From: Williamsia sp. CHRR-6
Lineage (GTDB): Bacteria > Actinomycetota > Actinomycetes > Mycobacteriales > Mycobacteriaceae
Length of the DNA stretch: 64,000 bases
Direction: 5' to 3'
Assembly (NCBI RefSeq): GCF_018474015.1
Contig: NZ_JAHCSG010000001.1
Coordinates: 744,001 to 808,000 of the forward strand
Shown here: one piece after another, positions 8,531 to 16,572 of the stretch
Layout: each line of letters opens with the position of its first letter
Position numbering within the stretch: position 1 is the stretch's first letter
Made by a program: the position numbers and the translations under genes
The notes under the pieces: generated by a model
What the model was told of the DNA's origin: nothing
The model's input: the letters and a program-made list of their open reading frames with translations, nothing else
Database searches by the model: none

Positions 8531-9334
8531 ATGAGTCAACCATCAGGTCCCGGGCCGCTGCTGAGCCTGCGCGGGATCCACAAGAGCTTCGGGCCGGTCG
8601 ACGTGCTCAAGGGCGTCGATCTCGATGTCTTCGCCGGGCAGGTCACCGCGCTGGTCGGTGACAACGGCGCCGGCAAGTCCACCCTGGTGAAGGGCATCGC
8701 CGGAATTCACACCTTCGACCGAGGGCAGTACCTGTTCGACGGGACGCCGGCATCGCCGAGCAACCCCAAACAGGCCAACGCGCTCGGCATCGAGGTCGTG
8801 TACCAGGACCTCGCGCTGTGCGACAACCTCGACGTGGTGCAGAACCTGTTCCTGGGGCGCGAGACCACTGCCTCGGGGCTGCTCGACGAGATCACCATGG
8901 AACGTCGGGCCGCCGAGACATTGGCCGGATTGTCGGTGCGCACCCTGAGTTCGGTACGCATGAAGGTGGCCAGCCTGTCCGGTGGTCAGCGTCAGACGGT
9001 GGCCATCGCGCGAGCGGTGCTGTGGAACAGCAAGGTGGTCATCCTCGACGAGCCGACCGCCGCACTCGGGGTGGCGCAGACCGAACAGGTGCTGCAGTTG
9101 GTGCGCCGCCTGGCCGACAACGGTCTCGGCGTCATCCTCATCTCGCACAACATGAACGACGTGAAACGGGTGGCCGACACGATCGCCGTGCTCTACCTCG
9201 GCCAGATGGCCGCGCAGGTGCGAGCCGCCGATGTCAGTCACGGGCAGATCGTCGAACTGATCACCTCCGGACGCATCGGTTCAGCCGCCGGCGACATCGA
9301 TTCGCCGGTCCTCACGAAAGGCGTGGTCGAATGA
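8531..9334 (+). CDS. Sugar ABC transporter ATP-binding protein
   Basis: A 267-residue single-domain ATPase with Walker A GDNGAGKST at residues 43-51, signature LSGGQ and Walker B VVILDEPTAALGV. XylG/RbsA-type ATPases usually carry two fused ABC domains; this one has only one, as in the FrcA-like branch, and must act as a homodimer. It is the second gene of the importer, and its stop overlaps the permease ATG (ATGA, 9331-9334). Confidence 0.92.
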   Translation: MSQPSGPGPLLSLRGIHKSFGPVDVLKGVDLDVFAGQVTALVGDNGAGKSTLVKGIAGIHTFDRGQYLFDGTPASPSNPKQANALGIEVVYQDLALCDNLDVVQNLFLGRETTASGLLDEITMERRAAETLAGLSVRTLSSVRMKVASLSGGQRQTVAIARAVLWNSKVVILDEPTAALGVAQTEQVLQLVRRLADNGLGVILISHNMNDVKRVADTIAVLYLGQMAAQVRAADVSHGQIVELITSGRIGSAAGDIDSPVLTKGVVE

Positions 9335-10629
9335 CGACCGACTCCGACTCCACCACAACCACACCCTCCGACACTCCGCCGCCGGCCGCGACGTCGCCGA
9401 ACACCGGGCTCGCCGGCCTGCAGGACGAGTTCAGAGCGTGGGTCGTCCGCATCCGCGGCGGCGACATCGGATCGGTGCCCGCCGTACTGGGCATGCTGGC
9501 GCTGGTGGTGTTCTTCACGGTGCTGCGCCCGGATTCGTTCGCCAACAAGGGAAACTTCGCCAACCTGCTCGCACAGTCGGCGCCCTACATCGTGATCGCG
9601 ATGGGTCTGGTGTTCGTACTGCTGCTCGGCGAGATCGACCTGGCCGCAGGATTCACCGCCGGCACCTGTGCGGCGGTGTTGGCCGTGGTGGTCACCAACA
9701 ACGGATTCCCCTGGTGGGTGGGCATTCTCGCGGCTGTGCTCACCGGTTCGGTGATCGGGTTGACGATGGGTGCGCTGGTCGCATTCCTGGGTATCCCGTC
9801 GTTCATCGTGACCCTGGCCTGGTTCCTGGGGTTGCAGGGTGCGCTGCTGCTGATCATCGGCAACGGCGGCACCATCACCCTGCGTGACAACAAGCAGATC
9901 GTGGCCATCGCCAACAACAACATGACGCCGGTGCTGGGCTGGTTGTTCGTGGTGATCCTGGTGGGCGGGTACGCCGCGGTCACGCTGCTGCGCGCGGCAG
10001 CTCGCCGCAAAGCAGGGTTGCCCACCCAGTCGGTCACCCTGATCGGACTCAAGATCGCCGGGTTGGCTGTGCTGTTCGGCGTGGCCACCGCCGTGTTGAA
10101 CACCGAACGCGGCGAGGTCTCGGCGTTCGTGTCCAACTCCCTCAAGGGTGTGCCGATCGTGGTGGCCATCGTGGCCGGCCTGACCGTGCTGATGACGTTC
10201 GTGTTGACCCGCACCGCTTTCGGTCGCCATGTCTACGCCGTCGGCGGCAACACCGAGGCCGCCCGCCGAGCCGGCATCAGCGTCACCGGCATCAAGATCA
10301 GCTGCTTCGTCATCTGTTCCAGCCTTGCGGCGTTCGGCGGAATCCTGCTGGCGTCGCGGTTGAGTTCGGTGTCGCCGCAGACCGGCGGTTCGTCCATCCT
10401 GCTGCTGTCGGTCGCGGCGGCGGTGATCGGCGGGACGTCACTGTTCGGCGGCAAGGGCCGGGTGATCGATGCGGTTCTGGGCGGCTTGGTGATCGCGATC
10501 ATCCAGAACGGTCTGCCGTTCATCACGCAGGAGGCGGGCATCCAGTTCACGGTGACCGCTGCGGTGCTGCTGCTGGCTGCCGGGGTGGACGCCATCGCTC
10601 GCCGCCGCGCGGCAGCCACCGGCCGCTAG
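9331..10629 (+). CDS. Sugar ABC transporter permease (XylH/RbsC family)
   Basis: The protein has 432 residues: a Thr/Ser/Pro-rich hydrophilic N-terminus of about 45 residues, then around ten membrane spans typical of the BPD_transp_2 family, including GLVFVLLLGEIDLAAGFTAG and GGTSLFGGKGRVIDAVLGG, which match conserved segments of monosaccharide permeases. It completes the binding-protein/ATPase/permease importer. The true start is the ATG at 9331 overlapping the ATPase stop; the same frame is open far upstream only because it is a shadow of the ATPase gene. It ends in TAG. Confidence 0.92.
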   Translation: MTTDSDSTTTTPSDTPPPAATSPNTGLAGLQDEFRAWVVRIRGGDIGSVPAVLGMLALVVFFTVLRPDSFANKGNFANLLAQSAPYIVIAMGLVFVLLLGEIDLAAGFTAGTCAAVLAVVVTNNGFPWWVGILAAVLTGSVIGLTMGALVAFLGIPSFIVTLAWFLGLQGALLLIIGNGGTITLRDNKQIVAIANNNMTPVLGWLFVVILVGGYAAVTLLRAAARRKAGLPTQSVTLIGLKIAGLAVLFGVATAVLNTERGEVSAFVSNSLKGVPIVVAIVAGLTVLMTFVLTRTAFGRHVYAVGGNTEAARRAGISVTGIKISCFVICSSLAAFGGILLASRLSSVSPQTGGSSILLLSVAAAVIGGTSLFGGKGRVIDAVLGGLVIAIIQNGLPFITQEAGIQFTVTAAVLLLAAGVDAIARRRAAATGR

Positions 10630-10643
10630 CGGCCGCTAGCGGC
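10622..10643. repeat. 22-bp perfect palindrome over the permease stop codon
   Basis: Two copies of a CGGCCGCTAG-type unit create a perfect 22-bp palindrome centred at 10632/10633, overlapping the TAG of the permease gene and directly next to the 21-bp repeat array. It contains two GCTAGC sites, and CTAG is generally scarce in GC-rich actinobacterial DNA. It may end the operon's transcript or be part of the repeat structure. Confidence 0.55.
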
Positions 10644-10649
10644 GTCGAG

Positions 10650-10761
10650 TGGGCGGTAAACCCCGCCCACTGGGCGGAAACCGGCGTCGATTGGGCGGTA
10701 ATTCGCGTCCACTGGGCGGAAACCCACGTTCACTGGGCGGTAATTCACATCCATTGGGCGG
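10650..10761 (-). repeat. 21-bp tandem repeat array, left arm (six cores)
   Basis: The core TGGGCGG occurs at 10650, 10671, 10692, 10713, 10734 and 10755, exactly 21 bp apart each time, with degenerate sequence between. Read on the minus strand the array would encode a heptad repeat of the type [FY]RPxxxx in a 63-codon frame (10626-10817). I regard that as a consequence of the period rather than proof of a gene. The array lies between the 3' ends of convergent genes. Confidence 0.9.
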
Positions 10762-10835
10762 AACGGATGGCCGCGAGGGACAGAGTGAACCTCTCGATCA
10801 CCAACTGTGAACTCCACCCGCAGGTGACACGAGAC

Positions 10836-10898
10836 TTCCGCCCAACCGACGCGGGTTTCCGCCCAACCGACGCGGGTTTCCGCCCAACCGACGCGGTC
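10836..10898 (+). repeat. 21-bp tandem repeat array, right arm (three units, inverted)
   Basis: Three near-identical 21-bp units begin at 10836, 10857 and 10878. Each carries CCGCCCA, the reverse complement of the core of the left array, so the two arrays face each other across about 75 bp. The plus strand would read FRPTDAG repeated. The last unit is altered at its final two bases and runs into the stop codon of the DUF2277 gene. Confidence 0.9.
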
Positions 10899-11172
10899 AG
10901 TGGGTACCTCGCGCGGCGATGCGGGCCTGGACCTCAGGTCGGCGCAACGGCGGAACCGTACGAGGTGGTTGACGCCGCGGCGGTAGGGCGGCGAGCAGGG
11001 TGTGACTGGCCGCGGTCACCGCTGCGACCGCGGCTTCGAATGCCTCGACGTTGGCCGGCGAGGTCTTCTGCACCCCGCTGATCTTGCGCACGTATTGCCG
11101 TGCGGCGGCTTCGATCTCGGCGTCAGTGGCTGCGGGCTCGAGTCCGCGCAGCTCGGTGATGTTGCGGCACAT
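10897..11172 (-). CDS. DUF2277 domain-containing protein
   Basis: The 91-residue protein begins MCRNITELRGLEPAATD and contains AARQYVRKISG, both typical of the DUF2277 family of small cytoplasmic proteins of unknown function. The central helices fit the family; the Arg/Pro-rich C-terminal 25 residues are more variable. The stop codon touches the right-hand 21-bp repeat array. It stands 36 bases after the quinone-oxidoreductase gene's 3' end on the same strand, so it is read separately or as a distal gene. Confidence 0.85.
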   Translation of the reverse strand: MCRNITELRGLEPAATDAEIEAAARQYVRKISGVQKTSPANVEAFEAAVAAVTAASHTLLAALPPRRQPPRTVPPLRRPEVQARIAARGTH

Positions 11173-11207
11173 GATGATCCTCCCAGATCGCGCGCATCCG
11201 GCGCGGG

Positions 11208-12179
11208 TCAGTCAGCGATGTGGATGACAGCCTTGCCCAGGATCTTGCCCCCGGCAAGGTCGTGCAGCGCCTCTTTCAGCTCGGCGAAGGGGTAGATGAC
11301 GTTGACCGGCGGGCGCAGGCCCTCGGCGATCATCCGGGTCAGTTCGTCGTGGACGTCGCCGATGACCGTCGGATGCGCTCTGATGTACTCACCCCAGGCC
11401 GCACCCACCACCGAGATGTTGCGGAACAGAACACGATTGAGCTTCACCGACGGGATCCCGCCGGCGGCGAACCCGATGACGACGAACCGCCCGTCGACGG
11501 CGACCTGGCGCAGCGCCTCGTCGAACACCTCGCCGCCCACCGGATCGAGCAACACGTCGGCGCCGCGACCGTCGGTGAGCTCCTTGACGCGGGTACCCCA
11601 GCCGTCGGTCAGAGCCACCACCTCGTCGGCACCCTCGGACCGCAACAGTTCCTCCGCACCGCTGCGATGCACCACCGCGATCACCCGCGCGCCCAGTGCC
11701 TTGGCCACCGCGATGCAGGCCACACCCACCCCGCCGGCGCTGCCCAGCACCACCACGTTCTCACCGGCCTGCACCGCGGCCCGCATCTTGACCGCGAACC
11801 AGGCGGTCGGGAAGTTGAGACCCATGGCGGCCCCTTCGTCGAAGGTCAGGCTCGGCGGCAGCGGCAACACCATCTCCACCGGCACAGCCACCTTCTCGGC
11901 GAAACCGCCCACCATCGACATGGCGACCACCCGGTCGCCCACCGCATACGGCGACCCCGCCGGCGCCGCGCTCACCACCCCGGCCACCTCGGTTCCCGGA
12001 GTGAACGGCGGCGGCACCCGCAGCTGGTACTTGCCCTGCGTCATCAACAGGTCTGGGAAACACAGGCCGCACGACTTGACGTCGATCAGCACCTGACCGT
12101 CTGCGGGCACCGGGTCGGCGACGTCGGTGAAGGTCAGTGCGTCTGGTCCGGTTTCCTCGCTGAGGACGTGTGCTTTCAT
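11208..12179 (-). CDS. NADPH:quinone oxidoreductase-family zinc-type dehydrogenase (MDR)
   Basis: A 323-residue medium-chain dehydrogenase/reductase. The N-terminal GroES-like domain includes SCGLCFPDLLMTQGKYQ and the Rossmann domain has VVVLGSAGGVGVACIAVAKALGA around residues 140-163, where the GSAGGVG glycines bind NADPH. It lacks the cysteine cluster of structural-zinc alcohol dehydrogenases, as usual for the quinone-oxidoreductase branch. Likely role: NADPH-dependent reduction of quinones or enones. It lies 20 bases downstream of fprB, so the two redox genes are probably co-transcribed. Confidence 0.88.
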   Translation of the reverse strand: MKAHVLSEETGPDALTFTDVADPVPADGQVLIDVKSCGLCFPDLLMTQGKYQLRVPPPFTPGTEVAGVVSAAPAGSPYAVGDRVVAMSMVGGFAEKVAVPVEMVLPLPPSLTFDEGAAMGLNFPTAWFAVKMRAAVQAGENVVVLGSAGGVGVACIAVAKALGARVIAVVHRSGAEELLRSEGADEVVALTDGWGTRVKELTDGRGADVLLDPVGGEVFDEALRQVAVDGRFVVIGFAAGGIPSVKLNRVLFRNISVVGAAWGEYIRAHPTVIGDVHDELTRMIAEGLRPPVNVIYPFAELKEALHDLAGGKILGKAVIHIAD

Positions 12180-12199
12180 GCCCTCACGGTACGTGAGAG

Positions 12200-13867
12200 T
12201 CAGACCGCCGCAGCGCTTTCCAGCTCGTCGATACGCACCAGTTTGACGCGACGGCGCCCGGCATCGCGGCCCGCCGCCTTCTCGGCGTCATCGATGCTCT
12301 TCCATCCCGCCCCGTCGATCCTCTTGGCGCCCCGGCCGGCCGCCAGCGCGGGGATCTCGTCGCGGGAGGCGGTGGGATCGGCGATGGTCCCGTCGATGAA
12401 GTCGGCGAGCACCGCGCGCGCGGTCTGCTGCCCGTCCCATCGGTTCATCCCGATCCCGCCGGTGGCACCGCGCTTGATCCACCCGGTGACGTACACCCCG
12501 GGCAGCGGGGCACCGCCGGCCTCGGCGAGCACGCGACCGTCGGCGTTGGGTACCACCGACCGCGCGTCGTCGAACGGGAGATCAGGGATGGGGACTGCCC
12601 GATATCCGATGGCCCGCAACACCATCGGGGTCTCGATGGTGAACGTGTCGTCGGTGGCCGACACCGCCCCGCCCTCGGCACCGGTGAACTCGTTGCGCAC
12701 ACACCGCAGCGCCGAGACCGCGCCGTCGCCGGTCAACTCGGCGGGTGACACCAGATAGCGGAACACCACGCGGCGATGTCCGTCGGTGGGGGTCCGGTCG
12801 GCGAACTCGCGCGCGATGCGGATCTTGGTGGCGATGGTCGAGTCCAGAGATCCGGCGGATTGCGCTGCGGCACTGGAGGGGTCGAGGATCAACTCGTCGG
12901 GGTCGATGATCACGTCGACACCGGGCAGATCACCCATGGCCAGGAACTCCGGGTTTGTGTAGGCCGCCTGCGCGATGCCGCGCCGACCCAGCAACACCAC
13001 CTCGCGCACCTGCGATGACCGCAACCGTTCGATGGCGTGGTCGGCGATGTCGGTGCGCGCCAACGTATCCGGTTCGGTGAGCAGGATCCGCGCGACGTCG
13101 AGGGCCACGTTGCCATTGCCCACCACCACCGCACGTTCACCCGAGAGGTCGAAGTCGAGGTCGGCGAAGTCGGGGTGGCCGTTGTACCAGGCCACGAACT
13201 GGGTCGCGGGGATCGATCCGGGCAGGTCCTCGCCGGGGACGCCGAGCTTCTTGTCGGTGGGCGCGCCCACGGCGTAGATGACGGCCGAGTAGCGCGAGGT
13301 GAGTTCGGCGTGGGTGACATGCGTTCCCACCTCTACGTTGAGGAAGTACTCGAACGACTTCTTGCCCGCCACCGCCGCAAAGCTCTTCTCGACGTTCTTG
13401 GTCGACGGATGATCGGGGGCCACCCCGGCGCGCACCAATCCGTAGGGGGTGGGCAGCCGGTCGAACATGTCCACCCGCGCCGCGGAATGCCGCAGCAGTT
13501 CTTCGGCGGCGTAGAACGCGGCCGGCCCCGCTCCGACGACCGCGACGTGCAGTTCACGCCCGGCAGGCAGCGGCGGCTGTTTGCGCGGTGGCACCAGCCC
13601 ACCGGAGACGTCGTGATCGAGGTAGTAATCGGCGTTGATCTGCAGGTAGCGCTCCCCGCGTGCGTCGAGCTGATCGTCGGGGAAGATCGCCTCCACCGGG
13701 CACTCGTCGATGCAGGCGCCGCAGTCGATACACGTGTCGGGATCGATGTAGAGCATCTCGGCGGTGGCGAACTCCGGCTCGTCCGGCGTGGGATGAATGC
13801 AGTTCACCGGGCACACGGCGACGCAGCTGGCATCGTTGCAGCACGGTTGGGTGATCACATGCGCCAT
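12200..13867 (-). CDS. fprB: Ferredoxin/ferredoxin-NADP reductase fusion (FprB type)
   Basis: The 555-residue protein starts MAHVITQPCCNDASCVAVCP: an N-terminal ferredoxin domain with two cysteine clusters (around residues 9-20 and CIDCGACIDECP around 45-56), then an adrenodoxin-reductase-like flavoprotein domain with AVVGAGPAAFYAAEEL (FAD site) and VVVGNGNVALDVARIL (NADPH site). This order matches mycobacterial FprB. It moves electrons between NADPH and ferredoxin-dependent partners such as P450s. I chose the ATG at 13867; the frame extends 66 codons further but without homology. The first cluster reads CCNDASC, consistent with a 7Fe-type ferredoxin. Confidence 0.92.
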   Translation of the reverse strand: MAHVITQPCCNDASCVAVCPVNCIHPTPDEPEFATAEMLYIDPDTCIDCGACIDECPVEAIFPDDQLDARGERYLQINADYYLDHDVSGGLVPPRKQPPLPAGRELHVAVVGAGPAAFYAAEELLRHSAARVDMFDRLPTPYGLVRAGVAPDHPSTKNVEKSFAAVAGKKSFEYFLNVEVGTHVTHAELTSRYSAVIYAVGAPTDKKLGVPGEDLPGSIPATQFVAWYNGHPDFADLDFDLSGERAVVVGNGNVALDVARILLTEPDTLARTDIADHAIERLRSSQVREVVLLGRRGIAQAAYTNPEFLAMGDLPGVDVIIDPDELILDPSSAAAQSAGSLDSTIATKIRIAREFADRTPTDGHRRVVFRYLVSPAELTGDGAVSALRCVRNEFTGAEGGAVSATDDTFTIETPMVLRAIGYRAVPIPDLPFDDARSVVPNADGRVLAEAGGAPLPGVYVTGWIKRGATGGIGMNRWDGQQTARAVLADFIDGTIADPTASRDEIPALAAGRGAKRIDGAGWKSIDDAEKAAGRDAGRRRVKLVRIDELESAAAV

Positions 13868-14048
13868 AGGGGCTTCGACCTCGGCTCGTCTCTGACGCCC
13901 CCGTCGCGGGAACGTGTGGTCGATCTCAACATTAATTGATGTCAGAGTCGACGCCGCGCAGACCCCGCACGCTGAGCCCGTCCACCTGATCGAGACCGAG
14001 CACCGCCGATCGTGATGCCTATGCTGAGCACCGACCGAGAGGACACCC

Positions 14049-14867
14049 GTGACCGAGCAGACCACCCCGCCCGCACCCGACCGGTTCGATCCACCGCTGG
14101 CTCCGCGCGCGGAGAAGGCGCAGTACTTCGAGTCGCGCTATCGGGTCCGCACCGGCGACGTGGACCAACACATGCGCCTGCGCCTTGACGGCACCGCGCG
14201 CTATCTGCAGGACATCGCCAACGACAACATCGAGGCCACCGAGTTCCACGCCACCGACCCGTTCTGGATCGTGCGACGCACCGTCATCGACGTCATCTCA
14301 CCCATCAGCTGGCCGGCCAACCTCACGTTGCAGCGGTGGTGCGGGGCGTTGTCGACCCGATGGACCAACATGCGGGTACGGGTCACCGCCGAGCATGAGA
14401 CCAACCGGTTCAACACCGAACCGCGACCGCCCGGGCTCATCGAGAGCGAGGGATTCTGGATCAACGTCAACGATCAGGGCCTGCCCTCACGGATCACCGA
14501 CGAGGCATTCGAGATGCTGGCGGCGATGACCGACGAGCACCGGCTGCGGTGGAAGACCATGATCCCCGATCCGCTGCCCGCCGACGACGGCACCGACCGG
14601 CCACATGTGTTGCGTAGCACCGACTTCGATCCGTTCAAGCACCTCAACAACGCCGCCTACTGGGCCGCGGTCGAGGACGAGTTGGTCGAGCATCCGGATC
14701 TGATCGCCGGACCGTTTCGCGCGGTGATCGAGTACCTGCGACCCATCACACCTGGCGCCACCATCACCATCCGCCGAACCCGCGAGGGCAACAGACTCCT
14801 CATGTGGCTGATCGTCGAGGCACAGGTGGCTGCCACCGTCTCAGTACAGCCCCGGGCCTACGCCTGA
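14049..14867 (+). CDS. Acyl-ACP thioesterase (FAT-like, double hotdog)
   Basis: A 272-residue protein with GTG start. The first hotdog includes DGTARYLQDIANDNIEATEF and the second STDFDPFKHLNNAAYWAAVED, whose HLNNxxY segment is characteristic of acyl-ACP thioesterases. It would release fatty acids from acyl carrier protein, or act on CoA esters. It is divergent from fprB across a 181-base region that should hold both promoters; I see no clear operator there. Confidence 0.85.
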   Translation: MTEQTTPPAPDRFDPPLAPRAEKAQYFESRYRVRTGDVDQHMRLRLDGTARYLQDIANDNIEATEFHATDPFWIVRRTVIDVISPISWPANLTLQRWCGALSTRWTNMRVRVTAEHETNRFNTEPRPPGLIESEGFWINVNDQGLPSRITDEAFEMLAAMTDEHRLRWKTMIPDPLPADDGTDRPHVLRSTDFDPFKHLNNAAYWAAVEDELVEHPDLIAGPFRAVIEYLRPITPGATITIRRTREGNRLLMWLIVEAQVAATVSVQPRAYA

Positions 14868-14898
14868 TCCATGATGTGCGCCACGGTGTTCTGGCCGG

Positions 14899-15447
14899 TC
14901 ACTGACCTCCGTTGAGCACCAACTCCATCAGCTTGGTGGGCGCGGCGCAGGGATCGCCAGATGCGGTCTGCGTGCGCGGTTCCACCCACCAGGTGTAGGT
15001 ACCCCGAATGGGCGACTTCGCGGTCACCCCACACATCGCAGGCCGCCGGGGGTCACGACTGGTGAACGCCGCGGTGGAGGCCACCCGTACGTTCTCGGTG
15101 GTGTAGCCGAGCTTCTTGGCGGTGTCCTTCTCCACCTGCAGCGTAGACGTCTCGAACCAGTTGAAGGTCACCCCCGTGATCACCGGTCCACTGACCACCC
15201 AGCGGCAGATCGCTCCGTTGAAACTGCTCTCGGCGGTGACCCCGCCGACCGCCTTGGCCAGCACGTCCGGCGCCAGCAGCCGACATTCCAGCGTCAGCTT
15301 GTCGAACTGGTCGGTGTCGACGTCGCCTTTGCCCGAGGAGCCACCGGCGTCGACCGAACGGGGCTCCCCGGACACCGCACGGCTGCACCCCGATGCGGTC
15401 AGGACAACCGCCAGCAACAGCACTAGGGCTGCCAGCGCCCGCCTCAT
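14899..15447 (-). CDS. DUF3558-type lipoprotein
   Basis: A 182-residue secreted lipoprotein: signal peptide MRRALAALVLLLAVVLTASG followed by the lipobox cysteine, then a domain with conserved cysteines (LECRLLAP, GAICRW, AMCGVT, DPCAAP) in the pattern of actinobacterial DUF3558 proteins. The function is unknown; members are envelope lipoproteins of Mycobacteriales. The start overlaps the stop of the upstream paralogue (ATGA), so the two form an operon. The upstream extension of the frame is rejected because the signal peptide marks the true start. Confidence 0.85.
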   Translation of the reverse strand: MRRALAALVLLLAVVLTASGCSRAVSGEPRSVDAGGSSGKGDVDTDQFDKLTLECRLLAPDVLAKAVGGVTAESSFNGAICRWVVSGPVITGVTFNWFETSTLQVEKDTAKKLGYTTENVRVASTAAFTSRDPRRPAMCGVTAKSPIRGTYTWWVEPRTQTASGDPCAAPTKLMELVLNGGQ

Positions 15448-16040
15448 TTCGACCGCTCGATGGTCAAGGTGGACAACGTCTTCGCTGCCTCGCACACTTT
15501 TTCGTCCGCGGTCGCCGACGGACTGGGTGCGGTGGAGGTGCGTGCGGTGGTGCCCAGCGAGACCGACCACTCGAAGAAGTCGGCCCCGAAGGCGATCCCG
15601 ATCTCGCAGATCCCCAGATCGGAGGCGATGAAGCCTGAGTGTCCGTTGATGGTCAGGTTCTCCACCGAGGCCCGCGCGAGTTGTTCGGTGGCGCGTTCAC
15701 GTCCGATCGGGCTGCCGCGGTACCAGTTGAACGACATCTGTGGACCCAATTGATCGGCGCCGGTCACCCATTCACACGCCGAGGGATTGTTGACGGTGTT
15801 GGTCAGCCCGTTGACACCGGTTGCTTTGGACACGTCGCTGACGTCCACGCCGCCGCATTCGCCGAAGAACGGCCCCGATCCGGCCGGTTCGGTGGGCAGG
15901 GCGATGGCGGTGCCACCCGAATCAGACCCGCCGCCGGAGTCCGAGCAGCCGACGGTGAGCGCGGCGGCGGCGGCGAGCACGGCGAGCAGACCCACCGCTC
16001 GTCGACCGGCGGCGGCGCGGCGATCACGGCATGTGTTCAC
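15444..16040 (-). CDS. DUF3558-type lipoprotein (paralogue of the next gene)
   Basis: From the GTG at 16040 the protein has 198 residues with a basic N-terminus (VNTCRDRRAAAGRR), a hydrophobic stretch LLAVLAAAAALTV and lipobox GCSDSGGG. The mature domain has the DUF3558 cysteines (ECGGVDVS, SACEWV, GICEIG, EKVCEA). It overlaps the following paralogue by four bases; the pair may work together at the envelope (inference). The function is unknown. The frame is open upstream to 16169 but that part overlaps the S4-protein gene and has no signal character. Confidence 0.82.
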   Translation of the reverse strand: MNTCRDRRAAAGRRAVGLLAVLAAAAALTVGCSDSGGGSDSGGTAIALPTEPAGSGPFFGECGGVDVSDVSKATGVNGLTNTVNNPSACEWVTGADQLGPQMSFNWYRGSPIGRERATEQLARASVENLTINGHSGFIASDLGICEIGIAFGADFFEWSVSLGTTARTSTAPSPSATADEKVCEAAKTLSTLTIERSK

Positions 16041-16101
16041 GCCCGCAAGTGTAGATGCGTACGGCCCCGGCCGGTCCGCGCTGAGCGGACCCGTCGCGAC
16101 C

Positions 16102-16494
16102 TCAGGCGTCTCGCCCGAGCAGTCGTTGTATCTCACGCCGATCGCGTTTGGTCGGGCGCCCGGCCCCACGATCGCGGACCGGGACGGCGGCGAGCAGTTC
16201 CCGAGGCGGGGGCGGCGGGCTACGGTCGATCAGCGCTGCTGCGGCGACGGGCGGACCGACGCGCTTGCGCAGCAACTCCACCACCTCGACGATGCGATCG
16301 CGGCCGCCCGCCCGCAGCCGCACCTCGTCGCCGACGGCCACCTGCTGGGCAGGTTTGGCCGTCACGCCGTTGACCTTGACGTGCCCGCCGCGACACGCGG
16401 CAGCGGCCTCTGACCTCGTCTTGGTCAGCCGCACCGCCCAGATCCAGGCGTCTACCCGCACACTCGACACGCTGCCGAATATATCCGGCGACAC
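16102..16494 (-). CDS. S4-domain RNA-binding protein (Hsp15-like)
   Basis: A 130-residue protein with an S4 domain at about residues 14-70: VRVDAWIWAVRLTKTRSEAA and GGHVKVNGVTAKPAQQV are the two core motifs of the ribosome-associated Hsp15/YabO-like family. It probably binds 23S rRNA or stalled 50S subunits. The GTG at 16461 is an equally good start. The basic C-terminal tail (GRPTKRDRREIQRLLGRDA) is typical. It stands 61 bases upstream of the DUF3558 pair on the same strand and is divergent from the racemase-like gene. Confidence 0.85.
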   Translation of the reverse strand: MSPDIFGSVSSVRVDAWIWAVRLTKTRSEAAAACRGGHVKVNGVTAKPAQQVAVGDEVRLRAGGRDRIVEVVELLRKRVGPPVAAAALIDRSPPPPPRELLAAVPVRDRGAGRPTKRDRREIQRLLGRDA

Positions 16495-16572
16495 CGGCGC
16501 GATCTGGGTCGATGCACCCGCGCGGCCGCAAGCGGTGCTCTAGCGTCGAAGCAACTCCGACGTACTCGAGGG

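Noticed and set aside
10626-10817. 63-codon minus-strand frame with [FY]RPxxxx heptads, and the matching plus-strand frame at 10767-11081
   Set aside because: A 21-bp period gives heptads in any open frame. No ribosome site stands out, the left array is degenerate, and the plus frame runs antisense into DUF2277.
10650-10898. Possible CRISPR array
   Set aside because: The repeats follow one another at 21 bp with no unique spacers of constant length, and no cas gene is present.
11220-12758. 512-codon plus-strand frame
   Set aside because: Antisense shadow of the quinone oxidoreductase and fprB genes; His/Arg-rich with no family resemblance.
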